From Comamonadaceae bacterium OS-1 (GTDB taxonomy: Bacteria; Pseudomonadota; Gammaproteobacteria; Burkholderiales; Burkholderiaceae_C), in the NCBI GenBank assembly GCA_027923965.1, contig AP026969.1, positions 930,001 to 994,000 on the forward strand: DNA of 64,000 nucleotides, given 5' to 3'. Positions 17,178 through 27,430 of the stretch are shown in pieces. The notes under the pieces were generated by a model. It saw only the letters and a program-made list of their open reading frames with translations, was not told where the DNA came from and did not search any database. Each line of letters starts with the position of its first letter. Position 1 is the stretch's first letter. A program made the translations under genes and the position numbers.

Positions 17178-18143
17178 ATGCGCATCCATCGCCGTACCCT
17201 CGCCATCGCACTGGCCGCTGCACCCTTGGCGGCACTGCTGCCAGGCACCGTGTTCGCACAGAAGAAGATCGTGCTCGGTTTTAGCCAGGTCGGGGCCGAA
17301 AGCGAGTGGCGCACCGCCAATACCGAGTCCATCAAGGCCTCGGCCGCCGAAGCCGGTATCGAGCTGAAGTTCTCCGATGCCCAGCAAAAGCAGGAGAACC
17401 AGATCAAGGCCATCCGCTCCTTCATCGCCCAAAAAGTGGACGTGATCGCGTTCTCGCCCGTGGTCGAGTCCGGCTGGGAAACCGTGCTGCGCGAAGCCAA
17501 GGCCGCCAAGATCCCCGTGGTGCTGACCGACCGCTCGGTGAATGTGAAGGACGACTCGCTGTACGTCTCGTTCATGGGCTCGGACTTCATCGAAGAAGGC
17601 CGCAAGGCAGGCCGCTGGCTGGTGGAAGCCATGAAGGGCAGCACCGGCGATGTGAACATCGTCGAACTGCAAGGCACGGTGGGCTCGGCCCCGGCCATCG
17701 ACCGCAAGAAGGGCTTTGAAGAAATCATCAAGGCCGACCCCAAGTTCAAGATCATCCGCTCGCAAACCGGCGACTTCACCCGCGCCAAGGGCAAGGAAGT
17801 CATGGAGGCCTTCCTCAAGGCCGAAGGCAAGAAAATCAATGTGCTGTACGCGCACAACGACGACATGGCCATTGGTGCCATCCAGGCCATCGAAGAAGCC
17901 GGCATGAAGCCTGCCAAGGACATCACCATCATCTCCATCGATGCCGTCAAGGGCGCATTCGAGGCCATGATTGCCGGCAAGCTGAATGTGTCGGTCGAGT
18001 GCAGCCCGCTGCTGGGCCCGCAACTGATGTCGGCCGTGAAAGACCTGAAGGCGGGCAAAACCCTGCAAAAACGCATCGTCACCGAAGAAGGCATCTTCCC
18101 GATGGAAGTGGCTGCCAAAGAGTTCCCCAAGCGTAAGTACTGA
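17178..18143 (+). CDS. ytfQ: YtfQ-like sugar ABC substrate-binding protein
   Basis: 321 residues with a signal peptide (RTLAIALAAAPLAALLPGTVFAQ, twin Arg near the start). The mature protein is a periplasmic-binding fold of the ribose/galactofuranose cluster: LGFSQVGAESEWRTANTESIK, VDVIAFSPVVESGW, SFMGSDFIEEGRKAG, YAHNDDMAIGA. The opening is diagnostic of YtfQ, which binds furanose forms of galactose and arabinose. First gene of the operon, with a ribosome site AGGAGA. A terminator-like hairpin follows, so its product probably exceeds that of the downstream genes. Partners: YtfR, YtfT and YjfF encoded further down. Confidence 0.9.
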   Translation: MRIHRRTLAIALAAAPLAALLPGTVFAQKKIVLGFSQVGAESEWRTANTESIKASAAEAGIELKFSDAQQKQENQIKAIRSFIAQKVDVIAFSPVVESGWETVLREAKAAKIPVVLTDRSVNVKDDSLYVSFMGSDFIEEGRKAGRWLVEAMKGSTGDVNIVELQGTVGSAPAIDRKKGFEEIIKADPKFKIIRSQTGDFTRAKGKEVMEAFLKAEGKKINVLYAHNDDMAIGAIQAIEEAGMKPAKDITIISIDAVKGAFEAMIAGKLNVSVECSPLLGPQLMSAVKDLKAGKTLQKRIVTEEGIFPMEVAAKEFPKRKY

Positions 18144-18157
18144 TCTGTATCCCCCAC

Positions 18158-18186
18158 GGCGCGTCAGATACTGGACGCGCCTTTTT
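18158..18186 (+). terminator. Partial terminator between ytfQ and chvE
   Basis: Perfect 8-bp stem GGCGCGTC (18158-18165) / GACGCGCC (18174-18181) followed by five T. It lies in the middle of the operon, 15 bases after the ytfQ stop, and probably lowers read-through relative to the binding protein. Confidence 0.75.
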
Positions 18187-18209
18187 CAAAACCCTCGGAG
18201 ACAATTCCA

Positions 18210-19280
18210 ATGAAACGTACGTTACTCAAATCTGTGCTGGCTAGCCTGGCCTTGGCGGCACTCGGTGTGGCACCGCAGGCCAATGCCCAAGACAAGGGCA
18301 CCATCGGCATCTCCATGCCGACCAAGTCTTCGGCCCGCTGGATTGCAGATGGCGACAACATGGTCAAAGTGTTGAAAGACCGTGGCTACAAGACCGATTT
18401 GCAGTACGCCGACGACGACATCCCGAACCAGCTCGCCCAGATCGAGAACATGGTCACCAAGGGTGTGAAGGTTTTGGTGATTGCCTCCATCGACGGCACC
18501 ACGCTGTCCAAAGTGCTGCAAAACGCGGCCGACAAGGGTGTCAAGGTTATCGCCTATGACCGCCTGATCAAGGGCTCGAAGAACGTGGACTACTACGCCA
18601 CCTTCGACAACTTCCAGGTCGGCGTGCTGCAAGCGGGCACCATCGTGGACAAGCTGGGCCTGAAGCAGGGCAAGGGTCCGTTCAACATCGAACTGTTTGG
18701 CGGCTCGCCAGATGACAACAACGCCTTCTTCTTCTATGACGGCGCGATGAGCGTGTTCAAGCCCTACATCGACAGCGGCAAGCTGGTGGTGCGCAGCAAG
18801 CAAATGGGCATGGAAAAAGTCGGTACCCTGCGTTGGGACGGCGCGGTGGCCCAGGCCCGCATGGACAATCTGTTGTCGGCCTTCTACACCAAGGACAAGG
18901 TCGATGCCGTGCTGTCTCCGTACGACGGTATCTCCATCGGCATCTTGTCCTCGCTCAAGGGCGTGGGTTACTGCACCAAGACCCAGGCCTGCCCTGTGGT
19001 GAGCGGCCAGGATGCGGAAGTGCCTTCGGTCAAGTCCATCCTGCGCGGCGAACAGTACTCGACCATCTTCAAGGACACGCGTGAGCTGGCCAAGGTCACC
19101 GCCAACATGGTGGACGCAGAACTGTCCGGCAAGAAGCCCGAAGTCAACGACACCAAGACCTACAACAACGGCATCAAGGTGGTGCCTGCCTACCTGCTCA
19201 AGCCCGTGGCTGTGGATGCCACTAACTGGAACCCGATCCTGATCGGCAGCGGCTACTACAAAGAATCGCAAATCAAGTAA
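18210..19280 (+). CDS. chvE: ChvE-like sugar ABC substrate-binding protein
   Basis: 356 residues with a signal peptide ending QANAQD. ChvE/xylose-binding type features: [70 protein letters not shown]. ChvE-type proteins bind arabinose, glucose, galactose and xylose in the periplasm and hand them to GguAB; in agrobacteria they also signal to VirA, for which there is no partner here. It is followed by two hairpins before gguA, so it too should be made in excess. Confidence 0.92.
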   Translation: MKRTLLKSVLASLALAALGVAPQANAQDKGTIGISMPTKSSARWIADGDNMVKVLKDRGYKTDLQYADDDIPNQLAQIENMVTKGVKVLVIASIDGTTLSKVLQNAADKGVKVIAYDRLIKGSKNVDYYATFDNFQVGVLQAGTIVDKLGLKQGKGPFNIELFGGSPDDNNAFFFYDGAMSVFKPYIDSGKLVVRSKQMGMEKVGTLRWDGAVAQARMDNLLSAFYTKDKVDAVLSPYDGISIGILSSLKGVGYCTKTQACPVVSGQDAEVPSVKSILRGEQYSTIFKDTRELAKVTANMVDAELSGKKPEVNDTKTYNNGIKVVPAYLLKPVAVDATNWNPILIGSGYYKESQIK

Positions 19281-19290
19281 AGGCATACGC

Positions 19291-19311
19291 CCCAGGCCGA
19301 AAGCCTGGGGT
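19291..19311 (+). other. 3' stem-loop after chvE
   Basis: CCCCAGGC (19291-19298) pairs with GCCTGGGG (19304-19311) around CGAAA. It has no T run, so it is more likely an mRNA 3' stabiliser than a terminator. Confidence 0.6.
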
Positions 19312-19330
19312 GTTGCCAGTGCGCTTGAGT

Positions 19331-19365
19331 AAGGCCCTGCATTGCGAGGTGTAGGGCCTTTTTTT
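19331..19365 (+). terminator. Partial terminator between chvE and gguA
   Basis: An 11-bp stem AAGGCCCTGCA / TGTAGGGCCTT with one G-U pair and a run of seven T. Located inside the operon 50 bases after chvE. It could attenuate the ATPase and permease genes. Confidence 0.75.
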
Positions 19366-19394
19366 CGGTGTTTTATAAAAATAAAAGGGTGCTG

Positions 19395-20921
19395 ATGGTG
19401 AACACGATCCTAGAGATGCACGACATCCGCAAGACATTCCCCGGAGTGGTTGCACTGAACAAAGTGAACCTGCGCGTCAGCGCGGGTGAAATACATGCCC
19501 TGGTCGGCGAGAACGGCGCGGGCAAATCGACCTTGATGAAGGTGCTGTCGGGCGTGTACCCGCACGGCGAATACACCGGCGAAATCCGCTACCAGGGCCA
19601 GGAGCAGCGCTTCAAGGGCATCCACGACAGCGAACAGCAGGGCATCATCATCATCCACCAGGAGCTGGCCCTGGTGCCGCTGCTGTCGATTGCCGAAAAC
19701 ATCTTTCTGGGCAACGAGACCGCACGCAACGGCGTGATCGACTGGATGGCCGCGCACAGCCAGACCCAGGCACTGCTGAAGAAGGTGGGCCTGAAGGAAT
19801 CGCCCGACGCGCTGATCACCAACATCGGCGTGGGCAAGCAGCAACTGGTGGAAATTGCCAAGGCGCTGTCCAAAAAAGTCAAGCTGCTGATCCTGGACGA
19901 GCCCACCGCCAGCCTGAACGAGACCGACAGCGATGCGCTCTTGATGCTGCTGCTGGAGCTCAAGGCCCAGGGCATTGCCTGCATTTTGATTTCGCACAAG
20001 CTCAACGAAATCTCCAAGGTGGCCGACTCCATCACCATCCTGCGCGACGGCACCACGGTGGAAACACTGGACTGCCGCGCCGAGACCATCAGCGAAGACC
20101 GCGTGATCCGCGGCATGGTGGGCCGCGAGATGGCCGACCGCTACCCCAAGCGCACGCCGCAGATTGGTGAAACCGTGTTCGAGCTGCGCGACTGGCGCGC
20201 CTACCACCCGCAGCACGCCGACCGCGAGATGGTCAAAGGCATCAACCTCACCGTCAAGCGCGGCGAGATCGTCGGCATTGCCGGGCTGATGGGCGCCGGC
20301 CGCACCGAGCTGGCCATGAGCGTGTTTGGCAAATCCTGGGGCCAGCGCATCAGCGGCAAGGCGCTGCTGCATGGCAAGGAAATCGACGTGTCCACGGTGC
20401 AAAAAGCCGTCAGCCACGGCCTGGCCTACGTGACCGAAGACCGCAAGGGCAACGGCCTGGTGCTGGGTGAAGACATCCAGTGGAACACCTCGCTGGCGAA
20501 TCTGCCCGGTGTGTCCAAAAACGGGGTCATCGATGATGGCCGCGAGTTTGCCGTGGCCCAGGGCTACCGCGAAAAAATGCGTACCCGCTGCTCGGGTGTG
20601 GACCAGAAAGTGGTCAACCTGTCGGGCGGCAACCAGCAAAAGGTGGTGCTCAGCAAATGGCTGTTCACCAACCCCGAGGTGCTGATCCTGGACGAGCCCA
20701 CCCGCGGCATCGACGTGGGGGCCAAGTTCGAGATTTACACGCTAATTGCGCAGCTCGCCGCCGAAGGCAAATGCGTGATCGTGATCTCCAGCGAGATGCC
20801 CGAACTGCTGGGCCTGTCGGACCGCATCTACGTGATGAACGAAGGGCGTTTTGTGGCCGAGATGCCCACCGCCGAGGCCAGCCAGGAAAAAATCATGCGC
20901 GCCATCGTCAGCGCCAACTAG
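19395..20921 (+). CDS. gguA: Sugar ABC transporter ATPase, GguA/MmsA type
   Basis: 508 residues from ATG 19395. Two fused nucleotide-binding domains are visible: the first with Walker [11 protein letters not shown]-loop IIHQELALV, signature [15 protein letters not shown] and Walker [12 protein letters not shown]; the second with degenerate [28 protein letters not shown] and [13 protein letters not shown]. This is the ATPase of a carbohydrate uptake system of the CUT2 class, energising GguB. It is followed after 24 bases by the permease gene. Confidence 0.92.
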   Translation: MVNTILEMHDIRKTFPGVVALNKVNLRVSAGEIHALVGENGAGKSTLMKVLSGVYPHGEYTGEIRYQGQEQRFKGIHDSEQQGIIIIHQELALVPLLSIAENIFLGNETARNGVIDWMAAHSQTQALLKKVGLKESPDALITNIGVGKQQLVEIAKALSKKVKLLILDEPTASLNETDSDALLMLLLELKAQGIACILISHKLNEISKVADSITILRDGTTVETLDCRAETISEDRVIRGMVGREMADRYPKRTPQIGETVFELRDWRAYHPQHADREMVKGINLTVKRGEIVGIAGLMGAGRTELAMSVFGKSWGQRISGKALLHGKEIDVSTVQKAVSHGLAYVTEDRKGNGLVLGEDIQWNTSLANLPGVSKNGVIDDGREFAVAQGYREKMRTRCSGVDQKVVNLSGGNQQKVVLSKWLFTNPEVLILDEPTRGIDVGAKFEIYTLIAQLAAEGKCVIVISSEMPELLGLSDRIYVMNEGRFVAEMPTAEASQEKIMRAIVSAN

Positions 20922-20945
20922 TCTAAAAACCAGAGCATTCAGACC

Positions 20946-22151
20946 ATGGAAAACACAACAACAACCCCTGCGGCCCCTGCTGCCACCGCCGCGCCTTCGG
21001 GCCTGAGCTTCTTCAAGAGCAACCTGCGCGAATACGGCATGCTGCTGTCGCTGGTGGCCATCATGGGCTTCTTCCAGTTCATGACCGGCGGCACGCTGAT
21101 GCAGCCGCTGAACCTGACCAACCTGGTGCTGCAGAACAGCTACATCGTCATCATGGCGCTGGGCATGCTGCTGGTGATCGTGGCCGGGCACATCGACCTG
21201 TCGGTGGGCTCCATCGTCGGCTTTGTCGGCGCGGTGGCCGCGGTGCTGATGGTCAACTACAACTGGCATTACCTGCCCACGGCCATCGTCTGCCTGGCGG
21301 TGGGCGGGCTGATCGGTGCGGCGCAGGGCTACTTTGTGGCCTTCTTCCGCATCCCGTCTTTCATCGTCACCCTGGCCGGCATGCTGGTGTTTCGCGGCCT
21401 GGCGCTGGCGCTGCTGCAAGGGCAGTCGGTAGGGCCGTTCCCTGACACCTTCCAGTCGCTGAGCTCGGGTTTCATCCCGGACCTGCTCAGCTCGGAAGGC
21501 CTGCGCCTGACCTCGCTGCTGCTGGGCGTGCTGGTGGCTTTGGCGCTGGTGGTGGCGGGCATACGCGCACGGGCCAACCAGCAAAAGCACGGCGTGACCG
21601 GCGAGCCCACGGCCTTCTTCTGGGGCAAGATGGTGATTTTCTCGGCGCTGCTGATCACCTTCAGCTATCTGCTGGCCTCCTACAAGGGCCTGCCCAATGT
21701 GCTGATCGTCATGGCGCTGCTGATTGCGGTGTTTGACTTTGTCACCAGCCGCACCACCATTGGCCGCCGCGTCTACGCCCTGGGCGGTAACGAAAAGGCC
21801 GCCAAGCTCTCGGGCATCAAGACCGAGCGCCTGGCTTTCTACACCTTCATCAACATGGGTGTGCTGGCCGCGCTGGCCGGGCTGGTGTTTGCCGCACGGC
21901 TCAACACCGCCACCCCCAAGGGCGGCCTGGGTTTTGAGCTGGACGTGATTGCCGCCTGCTTCATCGGCGGGGCCTCGGCTTCGGGCGGTGTGGGCAAGGT
22001 GATGGGCGCGGTGATTGGCGCGTTCATCATGGGCGTGATGAACAACGGCATGTCCATCATGGGCATCGGCATCGACTACCAGCAGATCATCAAGGGCCTG
22101 GTGCTGCTGGCCGCCGTGTTTGTCGACGTGTACAACAAGAACAAGGGATGA
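20946..22151 (+). CDS. gguB: Sugar ABC transporter permease GguB
   Basis: 401 residues with about ten membrane spans. The CUT2 permease signature is present: MALGMLLVIVAGHIDLSVGS, the cytoplasmic loop GRRVYALGGNEKAAKLSGI, and the close GFELDVIAACFIGGASASGG. It is longer than RbsC-like permeases because of an insertion at about residues 165-240, as is usual for GguB/XylH. Its stop overlaps the ATG of ytfR by four bases (ATGA), so the two transporters are translationally linked. Confidence 0.92.
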   Translation: MENTTTTPAAPAATAAPSGLSFFKSNLREYGMLLSLVAIMGFFQFMTGGTLMQPLNLTNLVLQNSYIVIMALGMLLVIVAGHIDLSVGSIVGFVGAVAAVLMVNYNWHYLPTAIVCLAVGGLIGAAQGYFVAFFRIPSFIVTLAGMLVFRGLALALLQGQSVGPFPDTFQSLSSGFIPDLLSSEGLRLTSLLLGVLVALALVVAGIRARANQQKHGVTGEPTAFFWGKMVIFSALLITFSYLLASYKGLPNVLIVMALLIAVFDFVTSRTTIGRRVYALGGNEKAAKLSGIKTERLAFYTFINMGVLAALAGLVFAARLNTATPKGGLGFELDVIAACFIGGASASGGVGKVMGAVIGAFIMGVMNNGMSIMGIGIDYQQIIKGLVLLAAVFVDVYNKNKG

Positions 22152-23671
22152 GCATCGCTGGCGCACTGCCCGTGCTGGAGCTCACGGGTATCGACAAAGA
22201 GTTTGCCGGTAACCCTGTGCTCCGTAGTGTGCAACTGCGCCTGTACCCTGGCGAAATCCACGCCCTGATGGGGCAGAACGGCGCGGGCAAGTCCACGCTG
22301 ATCAAGGTACTCACCGGCGTGCTGGAGTCCAGCGGCGGGCAGATGCTGCTGATGGGCCAGTCCATCCGACCCGATTCGCCGTTGGCGGCCCAAAAGCTGG
22401 GTATCAGCACCGTCTACCAGGAGGTGAACCTCTGCCCCAACCTGTCGGTGGCCGAGAACGTGTTTGCCGGGCGCTACCCGCGCCTGGGCTGGATGCAGGG
22501 CTACCGTATCGACTGGGCCACCGTGTACCGCCGCAGCCGGGAGCTGCTGGAGCGCATCGGGCTGGACATTGACGTGACGCAGCTGCTCTCCACCTACCCC
22601 GTGGCAGTGCAGCAGCTGGTGGCCATCGCCCGGGCGCTGGGCGTGGAATCCAAGGTGCTGATCCTGGACGAACCCACCTCCAGCCTGGACGAGGACGAGG
22701 TGCAAAAGCTGTTCGAGGTGCTGCGCCGCCTGCGCGGCGAAGGCCTGGCGATTGTGTTTGTGTCGCACTTCCTGAACCAGGTTTACGCCATTTCCGACCG
22801 CATCACCGTGCTGCGTAACGGGGAGTGGGTGGGCGAATGGATGGCCGATGCGCTGCCGCCCCAAGCCCTGATCTCCGCCATGCTGGGCCGTGAATTTGCG
22901 GTGCAAAACGCCCATGCGGGACAGCAGCGCGATGCCGCCCAGGATGTAGTGCTGTTGCAAGCCCAGGGCCTGGGCCAGGCCGGGCGCTTGCAGCCGGTGG
23001 ACCTGCAGCTGCATGCGGGCGAGGTGCTGGGCCTGGCGGGCCTGCTGGGTGCGGGCCGTACCGAGCTGGCGCGGCTGCTGTTTGGCCTGGAGGCGGCCGA
23101 CAAGGGCAGCCTGCAGATCGACGGCCAGACCGTGCAGCTGGGCAACCCGTCTGACGCGGTGCAATACGGCATCGCCCTGTGCCCCGAAGAGCGCAAAACC
23201 GACGGCATCGTCGCCGAGCTGTCGGTGCGCGAAAACATTGCCCTGGCGCTGCAGGCGCGGCTGGGCGTACGCAAGTTTCTGAGCCTGGCCGAGCAGACCA
23301 CGCTGGCCGAGCATTTCGTCAAAACCCTAGGCATTAAAACAGCCAGCATCGAAACACCCATCGGCCTGCTGTCGGGCGGCAACCAGCAAAAGGCGGTGAT
23401 CGCCCGCTGGCTGGCCACCGACCCGCGGATGTTGATTCTGGACGAACCCACCCGCGGCATCGACGTGGCGGCCAAGCAGGAAATCATGGAAGAAATCCTG
23501 CGCCTGGCGCGCGGCGGCATGGCCGTGCTGTTCATCTCCAGCGAGATGAGCGAGGTGGTGCGCGTGTCCGACCGCATTGCCGTGCTGCGCGACCGCCGCA
23601 AAGTAGGGGAGCTGCCCGGTGGCAGCTCCGAAGACGAAGTTTATGCACTGATTGCCGCCGACCATGTTTAA
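22148..23671 (+). CDS. ytfR: Sugar ABC transporter ATPase, YtfR type
   Basis: 507 residues. Tandem CUT2 nucleotide-binding domains: [50 protein letters not shown], then [54 protein letters not shown]. The sequence following the first Q-loop (VNLCPNLSVAENVFAGR) is typical of YtfR. It should power YtfT/YjfF for the YtfQ-bound furanose. The end overlaps the start of ytfT by eight bases. Confidence 0.92.
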   Translation: MSIAGALPVLELTGIDKEFAGNPVLRSVQLRLYPGEIHALMGQNGAGKSTLIKVLTGVLESSGGQMLLMGQSIRPDSPLAAQKLGISTVYQEVNLCPNLSVAENVFAGRYPRLGWMQGYRIDWATVYRRSRELLERIGLDIDVTQLLSTYPVAVQQLVAIARALGVESKVLILDEPTSSLDEDEVQKLFEVLRRLRGEGLAIVFVSHFLNQVYAISDRITVLRNGEWVGEWMADALPPQALISAMLGREFAVQNAHAGQQRDAAQDVVLLQAQGLGQAGRLQPVDLQLHAGEVLGLAGLLGAGRTELARLLFGLEAADKGSLQIDGQTVQLGNPSDAVQYGIALCPEERKTDGIVAELSVRENIALALQARLGVRKFLSLAEQTTLAEHFVKTLGIKTASIETPIGLLSGGNQQKAVIARWLATDPRMLILDEPTRGIDVAAKQEIMEEILRLARGGMAVLFISSEMSEVVRVSDRIAVLRDRRKVGELPGGSSEDEVYALIAADHV

Positions 23672-24704
23672 GACCTTTTTGCGGCACCCACGCGCGTGGC
23701 CCTTGCTGACCCTGCTATTACTTTTGATAGTGAACGTGGTTTTTAACCCCGGCTTTCTGCACGTCGAGTGGCGCGACAGCCATCTGTACGGCAGCCTGAT
23801 CGACATCCTGAACCGGGCCGCACCGCTGGTGCTGGTGTCGCTGGGCATGACCCTGGTGATCGCCACCCGCGGCATCGATATTTCAGTAGGTGCGGTGGTG
23901 GCGATTTCGGCCGCGCTGGCCGCCTGGATGATTGGCGGCGCGCTGGTGGTGCAAGACGGTGTGTCGGTACACGCCAGCCGCTTTCCCATGCCGCTGGCGA
24001 TTCTGGCCGCGCTGGGTGTGGCGGTGGTGTGCGGCCTGTGGAACGGCGTGCTGGTGGCCCGCATCGGCATGCAGCCCATCATTGCCACGCTGATTCTGAT
24101 GGTGGCGGGCCGGGGCATTGCCCAGCTCATCACCGGCGGGCAGATCATCACCATCTACTACGCGCCGTTTTTCTTTCTGGGCAGCGGCTATTTGGCGGGT
24201 TTGCCGTTCTCGCTGTTCATCGTGGCGCTGGTGTATGGCGTACTGCACCTGGCCATGACGCGCACGGCCCTGGGACTGTTCATCCAGGCGGTGGGCATCA
24301 ACCCGGTGGCGGCGCGCGGTGTGGGTATCCAAGCGCGCAAGCTCACCGTGTGGGTGTATGCGTTCTGCGGCTTCTGCGCGGGTGTGGCCGGGCTGCTGAT
24401 CAGCTCCAACGTGAAGAGTGCCGACGGCAACAACGCCGGGCAACTGCTGGAGCTGGATGCCATTTTGGCCGTCACCCTGGGCGGCACCGCGTTGACCGGT
24501 GGACGCTTTAGTTTGTTTGGCAGTGTGATCGGCGCGCTGATCATCCAGACGCTGACCTACGCCATCTATTCGCTGGGCGTACCGCCCGAGATCAACCTGG
24601 TGGTGAAGGCCGTGGTGGTGTTTGCGGTGATGCTGCTGCAGTCTGCCGAGTTCCGCGCCACCGTGGGCACCTGGGTGGTCCGTCCTGTGCAAGGCCAGCC
24701 ATGA
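23664..24704 (+). CDS. ytfT: Sugar ABC transporter permease YtfT
   Basis: 346 residues from ATG 23664 inside the end of ytfR. CUT2 permease features: LVSLGMTLVIATRGIDISVGAVVAI, GLFIQAVGINPVAARGVGI and GQLLELDAILAVTLGGTALTGG. It forms a heterodimeric channel with YjfF. The stop overlaps the yjfF start by four bases (ATGA). Confidence 0.92.
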   Translation: MFKTFLRHPRAWPLLTLLLLLIVNVVFNPGFLHVEWRDSHLYGSLIDILNRAAPLVLVSLGMTLVIATRGIDISVGAVVAISAALAAWMIGGALVVQDGVSVHASRFPMPLAILAALGVAVVCGLWNGVLVARIGMQPIIATLILMVAGRGIAQLITGGQIITIYYAPFFFLGSGYLAGLPFSLFIVALVYGVLHLAMTRTALGLFIQAVGINPVAARGVGIQARKLTVWVYAFCGFCAGVAGLLISSNVKSADGNNAGQLLELDAILAVTLGGTALTGGRFSLFGSVIGALIIQTLTYAIYSLGVPPEINLVVKAVVVFAVMLLQSAEFRATVGTWVVRPVQGQP

Positions 24705-25669
24705 AGCGTATCAACTCTCAGCATCTGCCCATCGTGGCCACCGTATCGCTGTTTGCCGCGATGGCCACACTCGGCTCGGTGTTTTACGACGGCTTTTTCT
24801 CGCCGCAGGTTTTTTTGAACCTACTGATCGACAACGCCTTTCTGGTGATCGTGGCGGTGGGCATGACCTTTGTGGTGCTGTCCGGCGGCATCGATCTGTC
24901 GGTGGGCTCGGTGATTGCGTTCACCACCATGGTGTCGGCATCGCTGGTAGAAAAGCACGGCTGGAGCCCGGCGGCGGTGATTCCGCTGGTGCTGCTGATG
25001 GGCACGGCGTTCGGGGCCTTCATGGGCTTTTTGATCGAACGCTTTCGCCTGCAGCCCTTCATCGTGACGCTGGCGGGCATGTTCCTGGCGCGCGGCCTGT
25101 GCTACCTGATCAGCATCGATTCGATCAGCATGACCAACGAGTTTTATTCCGATGTCTCGCAAATGCGCATTCCGGTGTGGGGCGATGCCTCGCTGTCGAT
25201 TGGTGCGGTGATCGCGCTCATCGTGCTGGCGGTGGCGGTGTTTGTGGCGCACTGCACACCGTTTGGCCGCACGGTGTACGCCGTGGGCGGCAGCGAAAAC
25301 TCGGCCCTGCTGATGGGCCTGCCGGTGCGCGCCACCCTGATCGGGGTGTACACGCTGTCGGGCTTTTGCTCGGCGCTGGCGGGCGTGGTGTTTACCTTTT
25401 ACATGCTGTCGGGCTACGGCCTGCATGCCGTGGGCATGGAGCTGGACGCGATTGCGGCGGTGGTCATCGGCGGCACGCTGCTCACCGGCGGCTCGGGCTA
25501 CATGGTGGGCACCCTGTTTGGCGTGCTGATGCTCGGGATCATCCAGACCCTGATTTCCTTTGACGGCACTTTGAGTTCCTGGTGGACGCGCATCGTCGTG
25601 GGCGCGCTGCTGTTTCTGTTCTGCCTGCTCCAGCGCGTGTTTGCCGCCCATAAATCTCCCCAACCCTGA
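24701..25669 (+). CDS. yjfF: Sugar ABC transporter permease YjfF
   Basis: 322 residues, about nine membrane spans. VAVGMTFVVLSGGIDLSVGSVIAF, GRTVYAVGGSENSALLMGL and GMELDAIAAVVIGGTLLTGG are the usual CUT2 permease motifs; similarity to YtfT is moderate, as in E. coli where both are needed. The dehydratase gene follows eight bases after the stop. Confidence 0.92.
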   Translation: MKRINSQHLPIVATVSLFAAMATLGSVFYDGFFSPQVFLNLLIDNAFLVIVAVGMTFVVLSGGIDLSVGSVIAFTTMVSASLVEKHGWSPAAVIPLVLLMGTAFGAFMGFLIERFRLQPFIVTLAGMFLARGLCYLISIDSISMTNEFYSDVSQMRIPVWGDASLSIGAVIALIVLAVAVFVAHCTPFGRTVYAVGGSENSALLMGLPVRATLIGVYTLSGFCSALAGVVFTFYMLSGYGLHAVGMELDAIAAVVIGGTLLTGGSGYMVGTLFGVLMLGIIQTLISFDGTLSSWWTRIVVGALLFLFCLLQRVFAAHKSPQP

Positions 25670-25677
25670 AATTTCTT

Positions 25678-27414
25678 ATGACTGACACCCCTAAAAAAAT
25701 GCGCTCCGCCGAATGGTTTGGCAGCGCCGACAAAAACGGCTTCATGTACCGCAGCTGGATGAAGAACCAGGGCATCCCGGACCACGAGTTCGATGGCCGC
25801 CCCATCGTCGGCATCTGCAACACCTGGAGCGAGCTCACCCCGTGCAACGCCCATTTCCGCAAGATCGCCGAGCATGTGAAGCGCGGCATCTTCGAGGCCG
25901 GTGGCTTCCCGGTGGAGTTCCCGGTGTTCAGCAACGGCGAATCCAACCTGCGCCCCACCGCCATGCTGACCCGCAACCTGGCCAGCATGGACGTGGAAGA
26001 GGCCATCCGTGGCAACCCCATCGACGCGGTGGTGCTGCTTACCGGCTGCGACAAGACCACGCCTGCGCTGCTGATGGGCGCGGCCAGCTGCGACATCCCC
26101 GCCATCGTGGTCACCGGCGGCCCCATGCTCAATGGCAAGCTCAACGGCAAAAACATCGGCTCCGGCACGGCGGTGTGGCAGTTGCACGAGTCGCTCAAGG
26201 CGGGCGAGATCAACGAGCACCAGTTCTTTGCTGCCGAGGCGGGCATGTCGCGCTCTGCAGGCACCTGTAACACCATGGGCACGGCCAGCACCATGGCCTG
26301 CATGGCCGAGGCGCTGGGCACCTCGCTGCCGCACAACGCCGCCATTCCGGCGGTGGACGCGCGCCGCTACGTGCTGGCGCACATGTCGGGCACACGGGCG
26401 GTGGAGATGGCCCGCGAAGGCCTCACGCTGTCCAAGATTCTGACCCGCGAAGCCTTTGAGAACGCCATCCGCACCAACGCGGCCATCGGCGGCTCGACCA
26501 ACGCCGTCATCCACCTGAAGGCCATCGCCGGGCGCATTGGCGTGCAGCTGGACCTGGAAGACTGGACCCGCATTGGCCGGGGCACGCCGACCATCGTCGA
26601 TCTGCAGCCCTCGGGCCGCTTCCTGATGGAAGAGTTCTACTACGCCGGTGGCCTGCCTGCCGTGATGCGCCGCCTGGGCGAACACGGCCTGCTGCCGCAC
26701 CCCGATGCACTCACTGTCAACGGCAAGTCCATGTGGGACAACGTGCGCGAAGCACCCCAGTACAACGACGAAGTCATCCGCCCGATTGACAACCCGCTGA
26801 TTGCCGACGGCGGCATCTGCATCCTGCGCGGCAACCTGTCGCCCCGCGGTGCGGTGCTCAAGCCGTCGGCTGCCACCCCCGCGCTGCTCAAACACCGGGG
26901 CCGCGCGGTGGTGTTCGAGAACCTGGAGCACTATAAGGAACGCATCGTCGATGAAAGCCTGGACATCGATGCGAGCTGCGTGATGGTGCTGAAGAACTGC
27001 GGCCCCAAGGGCTACCCCGGCATGGCCGAGGTGGGCAACATGGGCCTGCCACCCAAGCTGCTGCGCCAGGGCGTGAAAGACATGGTGCGCATCTCCGATG
27101 CCCGCATGAGCGGCACCGCCTACGGCACCGTGGTGCTGCACGTGGCCCCCGAAGCAGCCGCCGGTGGCCCGCTGGCCGCCGTGCGCGACGGTGACTTCAT
27201 CGAGCTGGACTGCGAACAAGGCCGCCTGCACCTGGACATCAGTGATGCCGAATTGGCCGAGCGCCTGGCCGCGCTGTCGGGCAATGCACCCAAGCCTTTG
27301 TCGGGCGGCTACGCCCGCTTGTATGTAGACCACGTGCTGCAGGCCGATGACGGCTGCGACTTCGACTTCCTGGTCGGCTGCCGTGGCTCCACCGTGCCCC
27401 GCCATTCCCACTAA
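25678..27414 (+). CDS. IlvD/Edd-family sugar acid dehydratase (L-arabonate type)
   Basis: 578 residues. Iron-sulfur cluster cysteines are expected in ICNTWSELTPCN, GCDKTTPALLMGAASCD and SAGTCNTMGTAS, all present, with the family end motif VRISDARMSGTAYGTVVLH. The whole sequence runs parallel to the crystallised Rhizobium L-arabinonate dehydratase (EAIRG, RTNAAIGGSTNAVIHL, NCGPKGYPGMAEVGNMGLP). It should dehydrate an aldonate such as L-arabonate to its 2-keto-3-deoxy acid. Last-but-one gene of the transporter operon; the next gene takes the product further. Confidence 0.9.
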   Translation: MTDTPKKMRSAEWFGSADKNGFMYRSWMKNQGIPDHEFDGRPIVGICNTWSELTPCNAHFRKIAEHVKRGIFEAGGFPVEFPVFSNGESNLRPTAMLTRNLASMDVEEAIRGNPIDAVVLLTGCDKTTPALLMGAASCDIPAIVVTGGPMLNGKLNGKNIGSGTAVWQLHESLKAGEINEHQFFAAEAGMSRSAGTCNTMGTASTMACMAEALGTSLPHNAAIPAVDARRYVLAHMSGTRAVEMAREGLTLSKILTREAFENAIRTNAAIGGSTNAVIHLKAIAGRIGVQLDLEDWTRIGRGTPTIVDLQPSGRFLMEEFYYAGGLPAVMRRLGEHGLLPHPDALTVNGKSMWDNVREAPQYNDEVIRPIDNPLIADGGICILRGNLSPRGAVLKPSAATPALLKHRGRAVVFENLEHYKERIVDESLDIDASCVMVLKNCGPKGYPGMAEVGNMGLPPKLLRQGVKDMVRISDARMSGTAYGTVVLHVAPEAAAGGPLAAVRDGDFIELDCEQGRLHLDISDAELAERLAALSGNAPKPLSGGYARLYVDHVLQADDGCDFDFLVGCRGSTVPRHSH

Positions 27415-27430
27415 TTACCTGTTGAACGCC

